A model generated the notes under the pieces. That model ran no database searches. It saw nothing but the letters and a program-made list of their open reading frames with translations, and had not been told where the DNA came from. This document shows, piece by piece, positions 54,976 to 63,952 of a stretch of 64,000 nt of DNA (position 1 is the stretch's first letter; each line of letters opens with the position of its first letter). A program made the position numbers and the translations under genes. The DNA lies in assembly GCF_030504645.1 (NCBI RefSeq), contig NZ_JAUKWQ010000003.1, positions 372,001-436,000 on the forward strand. Direction: 5' to 3'. Source of the stretch: Rhizobium oryzicola (GTDB taxonomy: Bacteria > Pseudomonadota > Alphaproteobacteria > Rhizobiales > Rhizobiaceae).

Positions 54976-55458
54976 ATGAGCCGCCTGGACAGCTTCATCA
55001 ACCGCATGAGCGCGCAGCGCGACCTGCTGAACCACGTTCGGGACGCGGCGCTTCTGCCCTCCAGTGGTATGGTTTTCGAAATCGGGCTTGGCAATGGCCG
55101 CACCTTCAGTCATTTGCGGGAATTGTTTCCGGACCGGCGCATCATCGCCTTTGACCGAAAGCTTGCCTCACACGCATCAGCAACACCGGAACATCAGGAT
55201 TTCATCGAGGGTGAAATTCACGAAACCGGCCAGCGTTTTCTGGGCAGTGAAGCGGCCCTCGTGCATGCGGATATTGGCACAGGATATCCCGACAAAGATG
55301 CGATCACATTGACCTGGCTGCCGCAACTGACCGCAGGCCTGCTGCAAAAGGGAGGGATTGCGGTTAGCGGCCTACCGCTCGAGCACGCGAATCTGGAGGC
55401 GCTGCCGCTGGTATCGACCATTCAATCAGGCCGATATTTTATCTATCGGCGGCGCTGA
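54976..55458 (+). CDS. Small class I SAM-dependent methyltransferase-like protein
   Basis: 160-residue protein with a Rossmann-like methyltransferase core. Motif I, the S-adenosylmethionine loop, is MVFEIGLGNGRTFSHLRELF near residue 32, and the following acidic residue is in RIIAFDRKLASH. A further segment is LLQKGGIAVSGLPLEHANLE. It is short for the family, lacking any substrate cap. It lies 28 bp after the dehydrogenase gene in the same direction, so it is likely part of glycan synthesis; a methyl group on the sugar chain is one possibility. Confidence 0.8.
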   Translation: MSRLDSFINRMSAQRDLLNHVRDAALLPSSGMVFEIGLGNGRTFSHLRELFPDRRIIAFDRKLASHASATPEHQDFIEGEIHETGQRFLGSEAALVHADIGTGYPDKDAITLTWLPQLTAGLLQKGGIAVSGLPLEHANLEALPLVSTIQSGRYFIYRRR

Positions 55459-55473
55459 AAAGCAGCCCCGCAG

Positions 55474-56430
55474 TTACTGCTGTTCTAGCGCCTCTTCACG
55501 CACTTCCTTCGGCGAGCGGCCAAAGCGCCGGCGGAATGCGCGGAAGAAAGATGGATAGTCCTGAAAGCCGCAGGCGCGTGCAATCTGCTCGATCGGCCGT
55601 CGATCGGCCTTGTCGCACAGCATGGCCTTGACCCTGTTCAGGCGCGTATCACGTATAGCAGCGTTGACACCGCCCATTTCTTGAAAGATTTCGTAGAGGC
55701 GCGTCCGCGAAATCCCGAGTGCGGTCTTGATCATGATCGCATCGAGGCGTGGATCGAAGAGGTGGTCATCAATGTAACGCTGTGCGAGCGCCAGCATGGC
55801 GGCTGAAGACGGTTCCGCCTTGTCCAGCATGCTCATTGCCCCAGCAGTTTTGATGAGACTGGACAACAGATGCAGCAAGCCATCCAGCCCCAAGGTCGCT
55901 TCCGCACTCGTCATTTCCGGAACCCGCTGCACGTAGGAAACCATATAGTCGGAAAACATTGCAACGAGAGGCGCCTGTTTCGAAAGGCAAAGACCGGCGA
56001 GCCTATCCACGCGACCGACACGGGCTTCAAAGTAGCTACGATCCACATGCAGACGCAGCTCCCGATAGCTGTTATGAATATCGTATGTCTGCGGCGATCC
56101 CAGGTCGCCAATGTAGATATCGCCCGGTATACCGGTGTTTTCCCGACCTGATTGGTGGATCACCCCTCCGCCGGTCAGCAATGTACCGATAACGGCCATA
56201 TCCTTGTCATCGCGCGCAACATGGCGGCGATGCCTCTCAAGCAGAAACGGCGAGCTTGTGGTGTCCATTGCTGCGCAATGAGTCCACACAGACAATGAGC
56301 GTTCCGAAAAGAAAGCGCCAATATCGTTCTTCGGCGACATTTGGCCGCCCGTTAGGATTGTGTCATGCCAGTATTCAAACCTTTTGGCAGGCGATATATG
56401 GGCCGTACTCTGCTTTACTGTCAGTACCAT
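55474..56430 (-). CDS. AraC family transcriptional regulator
   Basis: 318-residue regulator. The N-terminal 200 residues resemble the AraC_binding_2 sensor (SPAKRFEYWHDTILTGGQMS; GENTGIPGDIYIGDLG region). The C-terminal AraC domain begins with AQRYIDDHLFDPRLDAIMIK and its first helix-turn-helix (TALGISRTRLYEIFQEMGGV); the second is ARACGFQDYPSFFRAFRRRF followed by GRSPKEVREEA. It is convergent with the methyltransferase gene and divergent from the DUF805 gene. Its target is unknown; it could control DUF805 or the glycan locus. Confidence 0.9.
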   Translation of the reverse strand: MVLTVKQSTAHISPAKRFEYWHDTILTGGQMSPKNDIGAFFSERSLSVWTHCAAMDTTSSPFLLERHRRHVARDDKDMAVIGTLLTGGGVIHQSGRENTGIPGDIYIGDLGSPQTYDIHNSYRELRLHVDRSYFEARVGRVDRLAGLCLSKQAPLVAMFSDYMVSYVQRVPEMTSAEATLGLDGLLHLLSSLIKTAGAMSMLDKAEPSSAAMLALAQRYIDDHLFDPRLDAIMIKTALGISRTRLYEIFQEMGGVNAAIRDTRLNRVKAMLCDKADRRPIEQIARACGFQDYPSFFRAFRRRFGRSPKEVREEALEQQ

Positions 56431-56580
56431 TGGTCACAACACCTGCGCGCAAGTAGTTGATACGCTTTCAACAATAGTACCGACGCCCCGGACGAAGCGC
56501 AATCGGATGCGGACGGTGAGACATGGCAAACATTTTGCTAATTCAATATTTCTCCTCGCTCCAAAGCAGAGGAAACGACA

Positions 56581-56976
56581 TTGAAGAAACTTCTCTTTAC
56601 CGCAAGCGGGCGTATCAACCGTGCAACTTTTTGGAAGGGTTTCCTTCTGGTGATTGGGGTTACGTTGGTCGCCGGTGCTGCGGTTTTTGGCTATGCTTCA
56701 GCCATGGCGCCGGCAGGCACGGGTGATGAACCCATTCAGCTCGAAGGCGCAGCAGCAGTACCAATGGTGATCGGTATGTTTGCGATCATCGCGTTCAATA
56801 TTGTCGCTGGCTTGTGCCTTGCCATAAAGCGACTCCATGATCGCAACAAGTCTGGATGGTGGATGCTAATCCAGTTCATCCCGCTGATCGGGTCGATCTG
56901 GTATTTTATCGAAGTGGGTTTTTTGGCTGGCACGAAAGGTGAAAATCGCTTCGGCGCTGACCCACTCGCCCTCTAA
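56581..56976 (+). CDS. DUF805 family small membrane protein
   Basis: 131-residue inner-membrane protein. TTG is the likely start (56581) with AGAGG eight bases upstream. The family signature is FTASGRINRATFWKGFLL near the N-terminus and LAIKRLHDRNKSGWWMLIQF near residue 80, ending GTKGENRFGADPLAL. Three hydrophobic helices are evident, about 18-42, 60-80 and 90-113. Function of DUF805 is not established; it is preceded by a divergent AraC regulator and followed after 112 bp by a strong terminator. Confidence 0.88.
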   Translation: MKKLLFTASGRINRATFWKGFLLVIGVTLVAGAAVFGYASAMAPAGTGDEPIQLEGAAAVPMVIGMFAIIAFNIVAGLCLAIKRLHDRNKSGWWMLIQFIPLIGSIWYFIEVGFLAGTKGENRFGADPLAL

Positions 56977-57088
56977 CGATAAGAAATAACAACGTGTCAG
57001 AATTCTCGCTTTACGAGCATTGCCATCTGCATCTAAAGTAGCTGAAATCGATATGCTACCAGCCCGGTGCTAAGACACATTAACTGCC

Positions 57089-57116
57089 AAGGTGCGACAA
57101 CCTGTCGCACCTTTTT
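57089..57116 (+). terminator. Rho-independent terminator after the DUF805 gene
   Basis: AAGGTGCGAC (57089-57098) pairs with GTCGCACCTT (57104-57113), a perfect 10-bp stem with a 5-nt loop, followed by TTT. The 112 bp between the stop codon and this stem show nothing else. Confidence 0.85.
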
Positions 57117-57185
57117 CCAGTGGTTTGCATCAGATCACGCCGAGACAGGATTGTCTGTTTCATCAAACAAGCAAGGACAGCTTAC

Positions 57186-57226
57186 CAACTACAAACAAAA
57201 AAAGCGGCACTTCGCTGGAGCCGCTT
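57186..57226 (-). terminator. Rho-independent terminator of the pseudo-ABC/cNMP unit
   Basis: On the minus strand AAGCGGC (57220-57226) pairs with GCCGCTT (57202-57208) and is followed by TTTTTGTTTG. It begins about 29 bp after the cNMP-domain gene's stop. Confidence 0.85.
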
Positions 57227-57254
57227 CTCTGCATCCGAGCTAAAATGGTCAATC

Positions 57255-57719
57255 TTAAAAAGCTTCAGCAGGTTGCCTAACAGGTGTTGATTCGACACGA
57301 GCTGTCGTACCGCGAAGGGTTTCCGCAAGCGCCCGGCTGATCTCAAAGCTGATACGTGGATTGTCCGAGATCACCTTGAAGAAGCAGTCCTTGGCGATGC
57401 GGAGGGCTTCGACTTCCGTTACCGCACGAACAGTCATCGCGCGCGGCGCATCACACAACAGGCACATCTCGCCGATAATGGAATTGGATCCAGCCTCACC
57501 GGCCTTCATCTCATTTCCGCCTGAATTTACAAGCAGATCAGCGTTGCCACGCAGGATGACAAAGGCAGCGTCGCTTAAGTCGCCCTGCCGGAAAATATCC
57601 TCTCCGGGATTATAGCAAACGCGTTCAGAGGCAAAGGCCATCAGCTTCAGCTTGCAGGGGTCAACCCGGCTGAAATATGGGACTTTCCTCAGCAGTTGTA
57701 CTTCGTCATTGAGCAACAT
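57255..57719 (-). CDS. Cyclic-nucleotide-binding-fold protein
   Basis: 154-residue soluble protein comprising one Crp-like cNMP-binding domain and no DNA-binding part. The start at 57719 (MLLNDEVQLLRKVPYFSRVD) follows GAGGAG at the usual distance; earlier in-frame ATGs lie within that site. Fold features: LKLMAFASERVCYNPGEDIF, FRQGDLSDAAFVILRGNADL, and the phosphate-binding-cassette region NSIIGEMCLLCDAPRAMTVR. Cassette Arg is present (APRAM), so real nucleotide binding is possible. It follows the defective ABC protein gene by 38 bp in the same unit and is probably its partner or regulator. Confidence 0.87.
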   Translation of the reverse strand: MLLNDEVQLLRKVPYFSRVDPCKLKLMAFASERVCYNPGEDIFRQGDLSDAAFVILRGNADLLVNSGGNEMKAGEAGSNSIIGEMCLLCDAPRAMTVRAVTEVEALRIAKDCFFKVISDNPRISFEISRALAETLRGTTARVESTPVRQPAEAF

Positions 57720-57757
57720 GGTTATCACCATCTCCTCGAGGGCATGGCGGCCTGAAC

Positions 57758-60481
57758 TCACGCCACCAGCGACTTGAAGATACCACTTTCCTTATCCAGA
57801 GTCTCGAACGTTCCGTCCTCAGCCACACGGCCGTGGTCGAATACGATCACTCTATGAAACATTCGTGACAACGAAGTGTTCGAGAGCACCCAGACAATAG
57901 TTGGATCATTGTCCTGCTCGCGCAGGAAATCAAGCACTGCCTTTACAATTTCTTCCTGTACGCGTCGATCCAATCCCGGCAACGGGCGGTTGAGGATATA
58001 AAAATCAGACCGACGGACAAGGGCGCGCGCAAGACTGAGCTTGTGCCTTTGCGCAAGTGTTAACCGGCGGCCGCCCGATCCGATATCGAAACTGAGGCCG
58101 AGAGCGATGAAGCTCTCATAAAGCCCCTTTTCATGCATCACGCGCGCCGCATGCGTACGCACCTTTGTCAAAGCATCCGGGCTACGATGCGACAGTTTGC
58201 CGAACAGAACGTTCTCGCGCAGCGTCGCCGCCGCCATATAGCGATGAGGATCGTAGCGTTCAACACTGTCACGCAAATGGGCCGGCAGGTTGGTATAAAA
58301 CAGGTCGCGGGCTGCGACCACCTTGTCCATGATATCCCGCGTGAGGACACCAAAACGATAGCGTGGTTCGATGTAGAAGAGACTGAGACGCAGAATGGAA
58401 CGCCTCTCCTCCTCTGTGATCTGCGCCTTGCCCTTGGCCTGCTTTCGCTTCTGCAGGAATTGCTGGTAGCCGGCGATATCCTCTGCCGTCAGGTTCTGCA
58501 ATTGCTGGAAAAACGGATGGTCTGGCGGCAGATCGGCAAAGATTTCTACCAGGTTTTCCGCAATCGTCAGCCCCATCTCGTAGAGCAGGTCATAGAGCTT
58601 TGCGATGCGCAGGATCTCGAAGACATAGTCGTGCTCGATAAATTCACGCTCAGCTTCGGGTGACTTGCCGGTGGCGGCGAAAATCAGGTTTTCACCGACA
58701 GTTGCCTCCACATTGTAACTATGTGGATCAAAGTGAGCGACGATGTTGGCCAGCCCCTGCTTGCGAAGCTCCTCCCGAAGTGCATGTCGCATCTCGACGA
58801 CCCGCTCCGCGAGGGTGGGATTCTCCTCCGGATCCAGATGAGAATGCAGCGCAAGCTCCATGATATCGGATGTGAGTTGCACGGCATCCAGCGCCCTCAG
58901 GACCGATTGCTTGAGGTCATCGCTAAATCCCCGCAGGACGGAGGTCGTGTGACGGTCGATCCAGTCTGCATTGAGGTCATAGCTGCAGTTCTCGGCCATT
59001 TCAGCCTCATACACCTCCCACCGCCGCGCCGTTGCATCCTTGCCGGAATAGCTCACGGTGCTCATCGGGGCATGCTTCAAGCCGTAGAGCAGATTGTCTT
59101 TCAAGCTGCCGTGGAAGAAGTAGCTGTCTGCCGACACATAGGAAATCTGCCGGCCGGTTACAGCTTCCGGCAGCTCAAGAATATCAACTTCGCCTAGCGT
59201 GATTTTTCCGGATGCCGGCCAGATGACCCGCCCAATGGCAGCCGCGAATGCTTCAGCACCACCACCACTGTTGTCAATTACGGCAATCGTTTCGCCGCGG
59301 TCGATCTTGATCGAAACATTCTCCACCACACGGGCACCGCTGCCCTCCACGATCGAGAGATTGACGGCGCAAAGAGGCCCGCTGACCGGTTCCGTTACCG
59401 TCGTCGTCAAAGCATGCAGCTTCGGATCTACAATCTGTGGCGGATCGAATTGTTCGAGCACCTGCTCGTATTTCACCTGCACATCCTGGCGCGCCTGATC
59501 CCAGTCGATCAACTCCTTCAGCGGACCCGGCAGATCCTTATAAGCATTGATGACAGCAACCAGCTGACCAATGTCGAGGCTGCCACGAAGGGCGAAATAG
59601 CCCCCAATCGAGTAGAACAGGAAAGGCGTGAGCTGCGAGAGGAAATTGTTTGTAAATTTGACGAGGAACTTCCAGCGATAAAGATCATAGCGGATCTTGT
59701 AGATCTGGCCCAGACGGTGAGCGATATCGGCGCGCTCGAAATTGGATGTGTCATAGGCGTGGATCGTATCGATGCCTTCTACGATCTCGCCCACCTTGCC
59801 CGCCAGATGACGGGCGGTGATCTGGCGCTGGCGTCCAAGTTCGATCAACCGCCGCCGCATCTTTGGAATGATCCCCACCTGGATCGCTACCATCACGGCG
59901 GCAATCAGACCGAGCCAGAGGTTCTGCAGCAGAATGAAGAACAGGGCGGCCGCCGCCTGTCCGCCCAGCATGGTGGGCTGCACGAAGGCATCGCCGGTAA
60001 AGCCGCCGAACGGCTCCACCTCATCCTTGACCATGGTGGAGATTTCAGCGGCGTGGATCTGCTTCAGCGTCGCCGGCGGGAAGCGCAGGACGCGGTCTAC
60101 AAGTTCGAATCGAATGCGGCGAAGAAGCCGTTCCCCCAGCCGCCCCTTGTAGGTGTTGATGTAGAACTTGAAGAGACCATTGATGATGACCAGCAGCAGG
60201 AACACCCCACTGAGGGCCATCAGCATCGACATGCGATCAAGCTGGAAGCCAGGAAACGAGATAGCCCAACCTGTGAGTGGCAGATCGTAGTGAAAATGCA
60301 GAAAGGCTTCGCGCGCATCGGGCGATTCGAAACCTTCACCCTGGATTGGCCCATTAATGATCTGCTTAGGCAGGTCAAACGCCATGAAATACGGTACCAT
60401 CGACAGGAGCACGATGGCCAGGATCCACACCTGCTGCTGGCGCGTGTGGTTCCAGATGTAGCGAAGAAGGTTCTTTTCCAT
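57758..60481 (-). CDS. ABC-exporter-like protein with a degenerate, internally repeated ATPase domain
   Basis: 907 residues, well above the ~600 of a half-transporter. The membrane domain (about 15-320) is a normal ABC exporter type, with LRRIRFELVDRVLRFPPATL and AGKVGEIVEGIDTIHAYDTS. The nucleotide domain starts near 370 but is broken: the Walker A position reads VIDNSGGGAEAF (401-412, no GK[ST]); the signature is GSGGRRLTLAQRHKL (801-814) instead of LSGGQ; Walker B is FYILNRPLPGLD (827-838) with Asp and Glu lost; the switch His is absent in WVLSNTSLSRMF. About 290 extra residues lie between the Q-loop and signature and contain further copies of the segment after the Q-loop: LKDNLLYG (460), VGENLIFA (595), LRENVLFG (755). 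Hydrolysis is not expected. It is followed by the cNMP-fold gene. Confidence 0.85.
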   Translation of the reverse strand: MEKNLLRYIWNHTRQQQVWILAIVLLSMVPYFMAFDLPKQIINGPIQGEGFESPDAREAFLHFHYDLPLTGWAISFPGFQLDRMSMLMALSGVFLLLVIINGLFKFYINTYKGRLGERLLRRIRFELVDRVLRFPPATLKQIHAAEISTMVKDEVEPFGGFTGDAFVQPTMLGGQAAAALFFILLQNLWLGLIAAVMVAIQVGIIPKMRRRLIELGRQRQITARHLAGKVGEIVEGIDTIHAYDTSNFERADIAHRLGQIYKIRYDLYRWKFLVKFTNNFLSQLTPFLFYSIGGYFALRGSLDIGQLVAVINAYKDLPGPLKELIDWDQARQDVQVKYEQVLEQFDPPQIVDPKLHALTTTVTEPVSGPLCAVNLSIVEGSGARVVENVSIKIDRGETIAVIDNSGGGAEAFAAAIGRVIWPASGKITLGEVDILELPEAVTGRQISYVSADSYFFHGSLKDNLLYGLKHAPMSTVSYSGKDATARRWEVYEAEMAENCSYDLNADWIDRHTTSVLRGFSDDLKQSVLRALDAVQLTSDIMELALHSHLDPEENPTLAERVVEMRHALREELRKQGLANIVAHFDPHSYNVEATVGENLIFAATGKSPEAEREFIEHDYVFEILRIAKLYDLLYEMGLTIAENLVEIFADLPPDHPFFQQLQNLTAEDIAGYQQFLQKRKQAKGKAQITEEERRSILRLSLFYIEPRYRFGVLTRDIMDKVVAARDLFYTNLPAHLRDSVERYDPHRYMAAATLRENVLFGKLSHRSPDALTKVRTHAARVMHEKGLYESFIALGLSFDIGSGGRRLTLAQRHKLSLARALVRRSDFYILNRPLPGLDRRVQEEIVKAVLDFLREQDNDPTIVWVLSNTSLSRMFHRVIVFDHGRVAEDGTFETLDKESGIFKSLVA

Positions 60482-60813
60482 CTGTGGCGTTCGTTGATGT
60501 CCTGGCGGCCCGCTCTTTTCGAGAATGGCTTTTCAGGGCCACGGGAGATCGATGATATAGGCTTTCTTTACTTCATCGCCAATGAGCGGAAGCGAAGGGC
60601 GCCGAAAGTGCTGATTCTTTTATCATCGGAAAGTCACATTTGCTTCATCAATTTGCATTGCAGCATATCCAGGGGCCGTGCGGGAGGGCATTTCCGGCCT
60701 TATGTGCGCATTGTGCGCCGCTCAGACGTCCATGATTTTCGCTTCCGTCGGCGATCGCGCGCTCGACGCGCACTGCCCATGCAATAGGCACAAATCCTGC
60801 TTGCACAAATTTG

Positions 60814-60842
60814 TTGACAGCGGCTAACAGGGTCGCTCTATT
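60814..60842 (+). promoter_or_regulatory. Candidate sigma-70 promoter of the amino-acid ABC operon
   Basis: TTGACA (60814-60819) is followed after 17 bp by TCTATT (60837-60842). It lies about 75 bp before the binding-protein gene. The remaining 60482-60813 between the two divergent genes shows no gene or clear repeat. Confidence 0.4.
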
Positions 60843-60915
60843 TGTATAGTCAAAAGAGGCCACCAACGGCCCGTAAGGGAACAGTCTGCGGGGCAACGAG
60901 ACGGGAGCTACTATC

Positions 60916-61740
60916 GTGAAGAAGACAACATTTCTGAAGGCTGCACTGGGTGCGGCCATGCTTTTCTCTGCAAGTCTTTCCGCCCATGCGGAAGACGTAC
61001 TGGCCAAGGTGAAGGCGGCGGGCACGCTCAAGGTCGGCACCGAGACCGCCTTCGCTCCATTTGACTACATCGATGCTGGCGAACATGCCGGTCTCAATGT
61101 CGATCTCTTCGCCGAAATCGGCAAGGAACTTGGCGTGAAGATCGAGTGGGTTGCCCTGCCCTGGGAAGGCGTCCTGCCCGGCCTCGAAGCGGGCAAGTTT
61201 GATGTTGTTGCCGGCCCGGCCACCATCACCAAGGCGCGCCTCGAGCGCTATCGCTTCACGGTTCCGATCGCCGAAGCAACTGTTGCCATCCTCAAGAAGG
61301 CAGGCGCTCCGATCAGCAAGCCGGAAGACATCGCCGGCAAGGCTGTTGGCGTCGGCAAGGCCACTGCGCAGTTGGCTCAGTTGACCGAATTCTCGGCCAC
61401 GCTGCCGACCAAGGTGGATATCCGTGAATATCCGGCCTTCAATGACGCCTATGCCGATATGGCGGCTGGCCGTATCGTCGCGGTCGCAAACTCGCTGCCG
61501 AACATCGCTTTCGTGGCAAAGCAGCGAAATGGCGCGTTTGAAGTCGTGCTGCCGCCCTTCGGCAAGAAGACCTATTTCGGCTTCATCGGCACAAAGGACG
61601 CCGACCATGCTAGCCTAGTCGACGCCATCGACGCCGCTCTGCTGAAGATGAAGGCTGATGGCCGCATGGCAAAGCTGCAGGAAAAGTGGTTCGGCCAAAA
61701 GTTCGACACGCCGGACGCCGTCAAAGACCCCGCGTTCTGA
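60916..61740 (+). CDS. Polar amino-acid ABC transporter substrate-binding protein
   Basis: 274-residue periplasmic protein of SBP family 3. The signal peptide (VKKTTFLKAALGAAMLFSAS) ends near SAHA|EDVLAK; the start codon is GTG. Amino-acid-binding features: AGTLKVGTETAFAPFDYIDA, then GLNVDLFAEIGKELGVKIEW and GLEAGKFDVVAGPATITKAR; it closes with KADGRMAKLQEKWFGQ. It is the first gene of a four-gene importer. Which amino acid it binds is not visible. Confidence 0.94.
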   Translation: MKKTTFLKAALGAAMLFSASLSAHAEDVLAKVKAAGTLKVGTETAFAPFDYIDAGEHAGLNVDLFAEIGKELGVKIEWVALPWEGVLPGLEAGKFDVVAGPATITKARLERYRFTVPIAEATVAILKKAGAPISKPEDIAGKAVGVGKATAQLAQLTEFSATLPTKVDIREYPAFNDAYADMAAGRIVAVANSLPNIAFVAKQRNGAFEVVLPPFGKKTYFGFIGTKDADHASLVDAIDAALLKMKADGRMAKLQEKWFGQKFDTPDAVKDPAF

Positions 61741-61749
61741 TCGTAACGC

Positions 61750-61790
61750 AACCGGCAGCGCTGCATGCGGTGGCTGCCGGTTCTCTCCTT
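61750..61790 (+). terminator. Attenuator stem between binding protein and permeases
   Basis: AACCGGCAGC (61750-61759) pairs perfectly with GCTGCCGGTT (61773-61782) and is followed by CTCTCCTTCT. The 96-bp gap between the first and second genes of the operon otherwise holds only the ribosome-binding region. Confidence 0.55.
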
Positions 61791-61836
61791 CTGCCCGCCT
61801 TGAGATCAGGCGATTGCGGCGAGTTCGGACGGACGC

Positions 61837-62478
61837 ATGTCATTCAAGCTCTTTTTCCTTCTGCTGAAGGCCGCCGGCTGGACGCTGAGCATCAGCCTCG
61901 TGTCGATCCTGCTTGGCTTCGCCTTGGCGATCGGCCTTTCGGCGGTGCTGCTGTCCAGCAAACGTCTTTACCGGGCGCCTGCCGAACTCTTCATCAGCTT
62001 TTTTCGTGGCGTGCCTCTGCTCGTCCAATTGCTGTTTATCTACAACCTCTTGCCCTTCATCGGGCTGAACGTGCCGAGCGTCGTCGCCGCCATCATCGGA
62101 CTGACCCTCTGCACGGCCGCCTATCAGGCGGAAAACCTCCGCGGTGGTTTTGAGAGTGTGCCGCGCGGCCTGATCGAGGCTGCCGATATGGCAGGCTTTT
62201 CCGTGCGCCAGATTTTCCTGCGCATCAAGGTGCCGATCGCGATGCGCCTGACGTTCCCGGCATTGGTGAATGAGGCGATCATGATCCTGAAGTCATCGTC
62301 GCTGGTGTCTGTGGTCGGCATCGTGGAAGTGACGAAGATGGCGCAGGACCTAGCGTCCTCGACCTACCTGCCCATTGAACTCTTCTCATCTGCCGCCCTG
62401 ATCTATCTCGTCATCTGCTGGAGCATCGCGCTGATCGGCCGTTACACCGAGCGCGCGCTGCCGGGAGGCGTGAAATGA
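61837..62478 (+). CDS. Amino-acid ABC transporter permease, first subunit
   Basis: 213-residue HisQ/GlnP-type inner-membrane permease. It begins MSFKLFFLLLKAAGWTLSIS; the family segment LFISFFRGVPLLVQLLFIYN and the docking loop EAADMAGFSVRQIFLRIKVP are clear. It overlaps the second permease by 4 bp. Confidence 0.94.
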   Translation: MSFKLFFLLLKAAGWTLSISLVSILLGFALAIGLSAVLLSSKRLYRAPAELFISFFRGVPLLVQLLFIYNLLPFIGLNVPSVVAAIIGLTLCTAAYQAENLRGGFESVPRGLIEAADMAGFSVRQIFLRIKVPIAMRLTFPALVNEAIMILKSSSLVSVVGIVEVTKMAQDLASSTYLPIELFSSAALIYLVICWSIALIGRYTERALPGGVK

Positions 62479-63143
62479 TCTTCGATCCGAACGTCATCCT
62501 GAAGCACCTGCCCGAGATCATCCAGGGTACAGGCGTCACGCTCGCCCTCTGGATCGCAGGCATGGCATTTGGCATTGCTCTGGGCTTTTTGGTCGCAACC
62601 ACACGGCGCTACGGCGGCAAGGCAACCAATGTCGTGCTGGCCATCCCTGTTGAAATCCTGCGCGGTACGCCCTTCCTGGTGCAGATCTTTCTGGTCTATT
62701 ACGGCGGTCCATTTGCCGGCCTTTCCCTCGGCCCGATCCCTTGTGGGCTGATCTGCCTCACCGTCTATTCGGCTGCCTATTATTCGGAAGTGTTCCGCGC
62801 CGGCTTTGCGGCTGTCCCGCATGGTCATGTGGAAGCAGCGGAATGCCTGGGGCTTTCGCGGGTCCAGATCATCCGTCGGATTCTCCTGCCCGAGATGGCG
62901 CTGATCGTGCTGCCGCCTTCGGTGAACCTCGCCGTCATCCTTCTGAAGGAATCGGCCGTTCTTTCGATCATCACCGTGCCGGAACTCACCACGACCATCA
63001 GCGCCATCGGCTCTCAAGAATACGCCTTCCTGGAAGCGATTTTCCTGCTCGCCGTCATTTATTGGGCCATTGTCGAAGCATCCGCAAAGCTGGGCCGGAT
63101 CGCCGAGGCCCGTCTTTCCACCTTCAGGTTTTCTGCGCCATGA
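62475..63143 (+). CDS. Amino-acid ABC transporter permease, second subunit
   Basis: 222-residue HisM/GlnP-type permease. It begins MIFDPNVILKHLPEIIQGTG; family segments are PVEILRGTPFLVQIFLVYYG and the docking loop EAAECLGLSRVQIIRRILLP. It overlaps both neighbours by 4 bp, as expected for a heterodimeric permease. Confidence 0.94.
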   Translation: MIFDPNVILKHLPEIIQGTGVTLALWIAGMAFGIALGFLVATTRRYGGKATNVVLAIPVEILRGTPFLVQIFLVYYGGPFAGLSLGPIPCGLICLTVYSAAYYSEVFRAGFAAVPHGHVEAAECLGLSRVQIIRRILLPEMALIVLPPSVNLAVILLKESAVLSIITVPELTTTISAIGSQEYAFLEAIFLLAVIYWAIVEASAKLGRIAEARLSTFRFSAP

Positions 63144-63931
63144 CCCTTCCCGCCATCAACGTCAAGAAACTGGTCAAACGCTTCGGTACGGCAACCGTGC
63201 TGCAGGATATCGACCTGGAAGTGCCTGAGGGAAAGGTATCCTGCCTGATTGGCCCATCCGGCTCGGGCAAGAGCACGCTGTTGCGTTGTATGGCCTTTCT
63301 GGAAGAATCCAGCGAGGGCATGATCACCGTCAATGGCGAGGCATTGGGTTTCTTCGAAAACGCGAGGGGCGAGCGCGAGCGGCTGCCGGCCGCCCAGATC
63401 CGCGCGGTGCGTTCGCAGATCGGCATGGTGTTCCAGCAGTTCAATCTGTGGCCGCATATGACGGCGCTTGGCAACGTGTCCGAAGCGCTGAAGACGGTAC
63501 ACAAGGTGCCGAAGACGGAAGCCGAAGACCGCGCTATGGCGCAATTGAAAAAGGTGGGCCTGGAAAACAGGGCAAACCACTATCCTTCGCAGCTTTCTGG
63601 CGGCCAGCAGCAGCGTGTCGCGATTGCGCGTGCACTCACTCTTTCCCCCAAGATCATGCTGTTCGATGAGCCGACGTCCGCACTCGACCCGGAGTTGACG
63701 GGTGAAGTGTTGAACGTCATGCGCGATCTGGCAGCCGAAGGCATGACCATGGTCGTCGTCAGCCACGAGATCGGCTTTGCGGCAACTGTCGGCAACCAGA
63801 TCAGTTTCCTCGATCAGGGCAGGCTGCTGTTTACCGGCGCGCCGGCAGATGTTTTTGCGAAGCCACGCCACCCCCGCCTTGAACAGTTCCTCGATACCTA
63901 TCTCGATCGAGGCGCATCCATGCTCGTCTGA
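63140..63931 (+). CDS. Amino-acid ABC transporter ATP-binding protein
   Basis: 263-residue ATPase of the HisP/GlnQ class. I use the ATG at 63140 (MTLPAINVKKLVKRFGTATV), overlapping the permease stop as ATGA; the longer open frame upstream lies over the permease gene in another frame. Walker A IGPSGSGKSTLLRCMAF; Q-loop VFQQFNLWPHMTALGNV; signature LSGGQQQRVAIARALTL; Walker B IMLFDEPTSALDPELTGEVL; switch VVVSHEIGFA. It completes the importer. Confidence 0.95.
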   Translation: MTLPAINVKKLVKRFGTATVLQDIDLEVPEGKVSCLIGPSGSGKSTLLRCMAFLEESSEGMITVNGEALGFFENARGERERLPAAQIRAVRSQIGMVFQQFNLWPHMTALGNVSEALKTVHKVPKTEAEDRAMAQLKKVGLENRANHYPSQLSGGQQQRVAIARALTLSPKIMLFDEPTSALDPELTGEVLNVMRDLAAEGMTMVVVSHEIGFAATVGNQISFLDQGRLLFTGAPADVFAKPRHPRLEQFLDTYLDRGASMLV

Positions 63932-63952
63932 TGGCGTGAGGAAGGAGGAGGC

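Noticed and set aside
59414-60787. Plus-strand open frame of 457 codons opposite the ABC-like gene
   Set aside because: Antisense to the well-formed membrane domain; no family resemblance.
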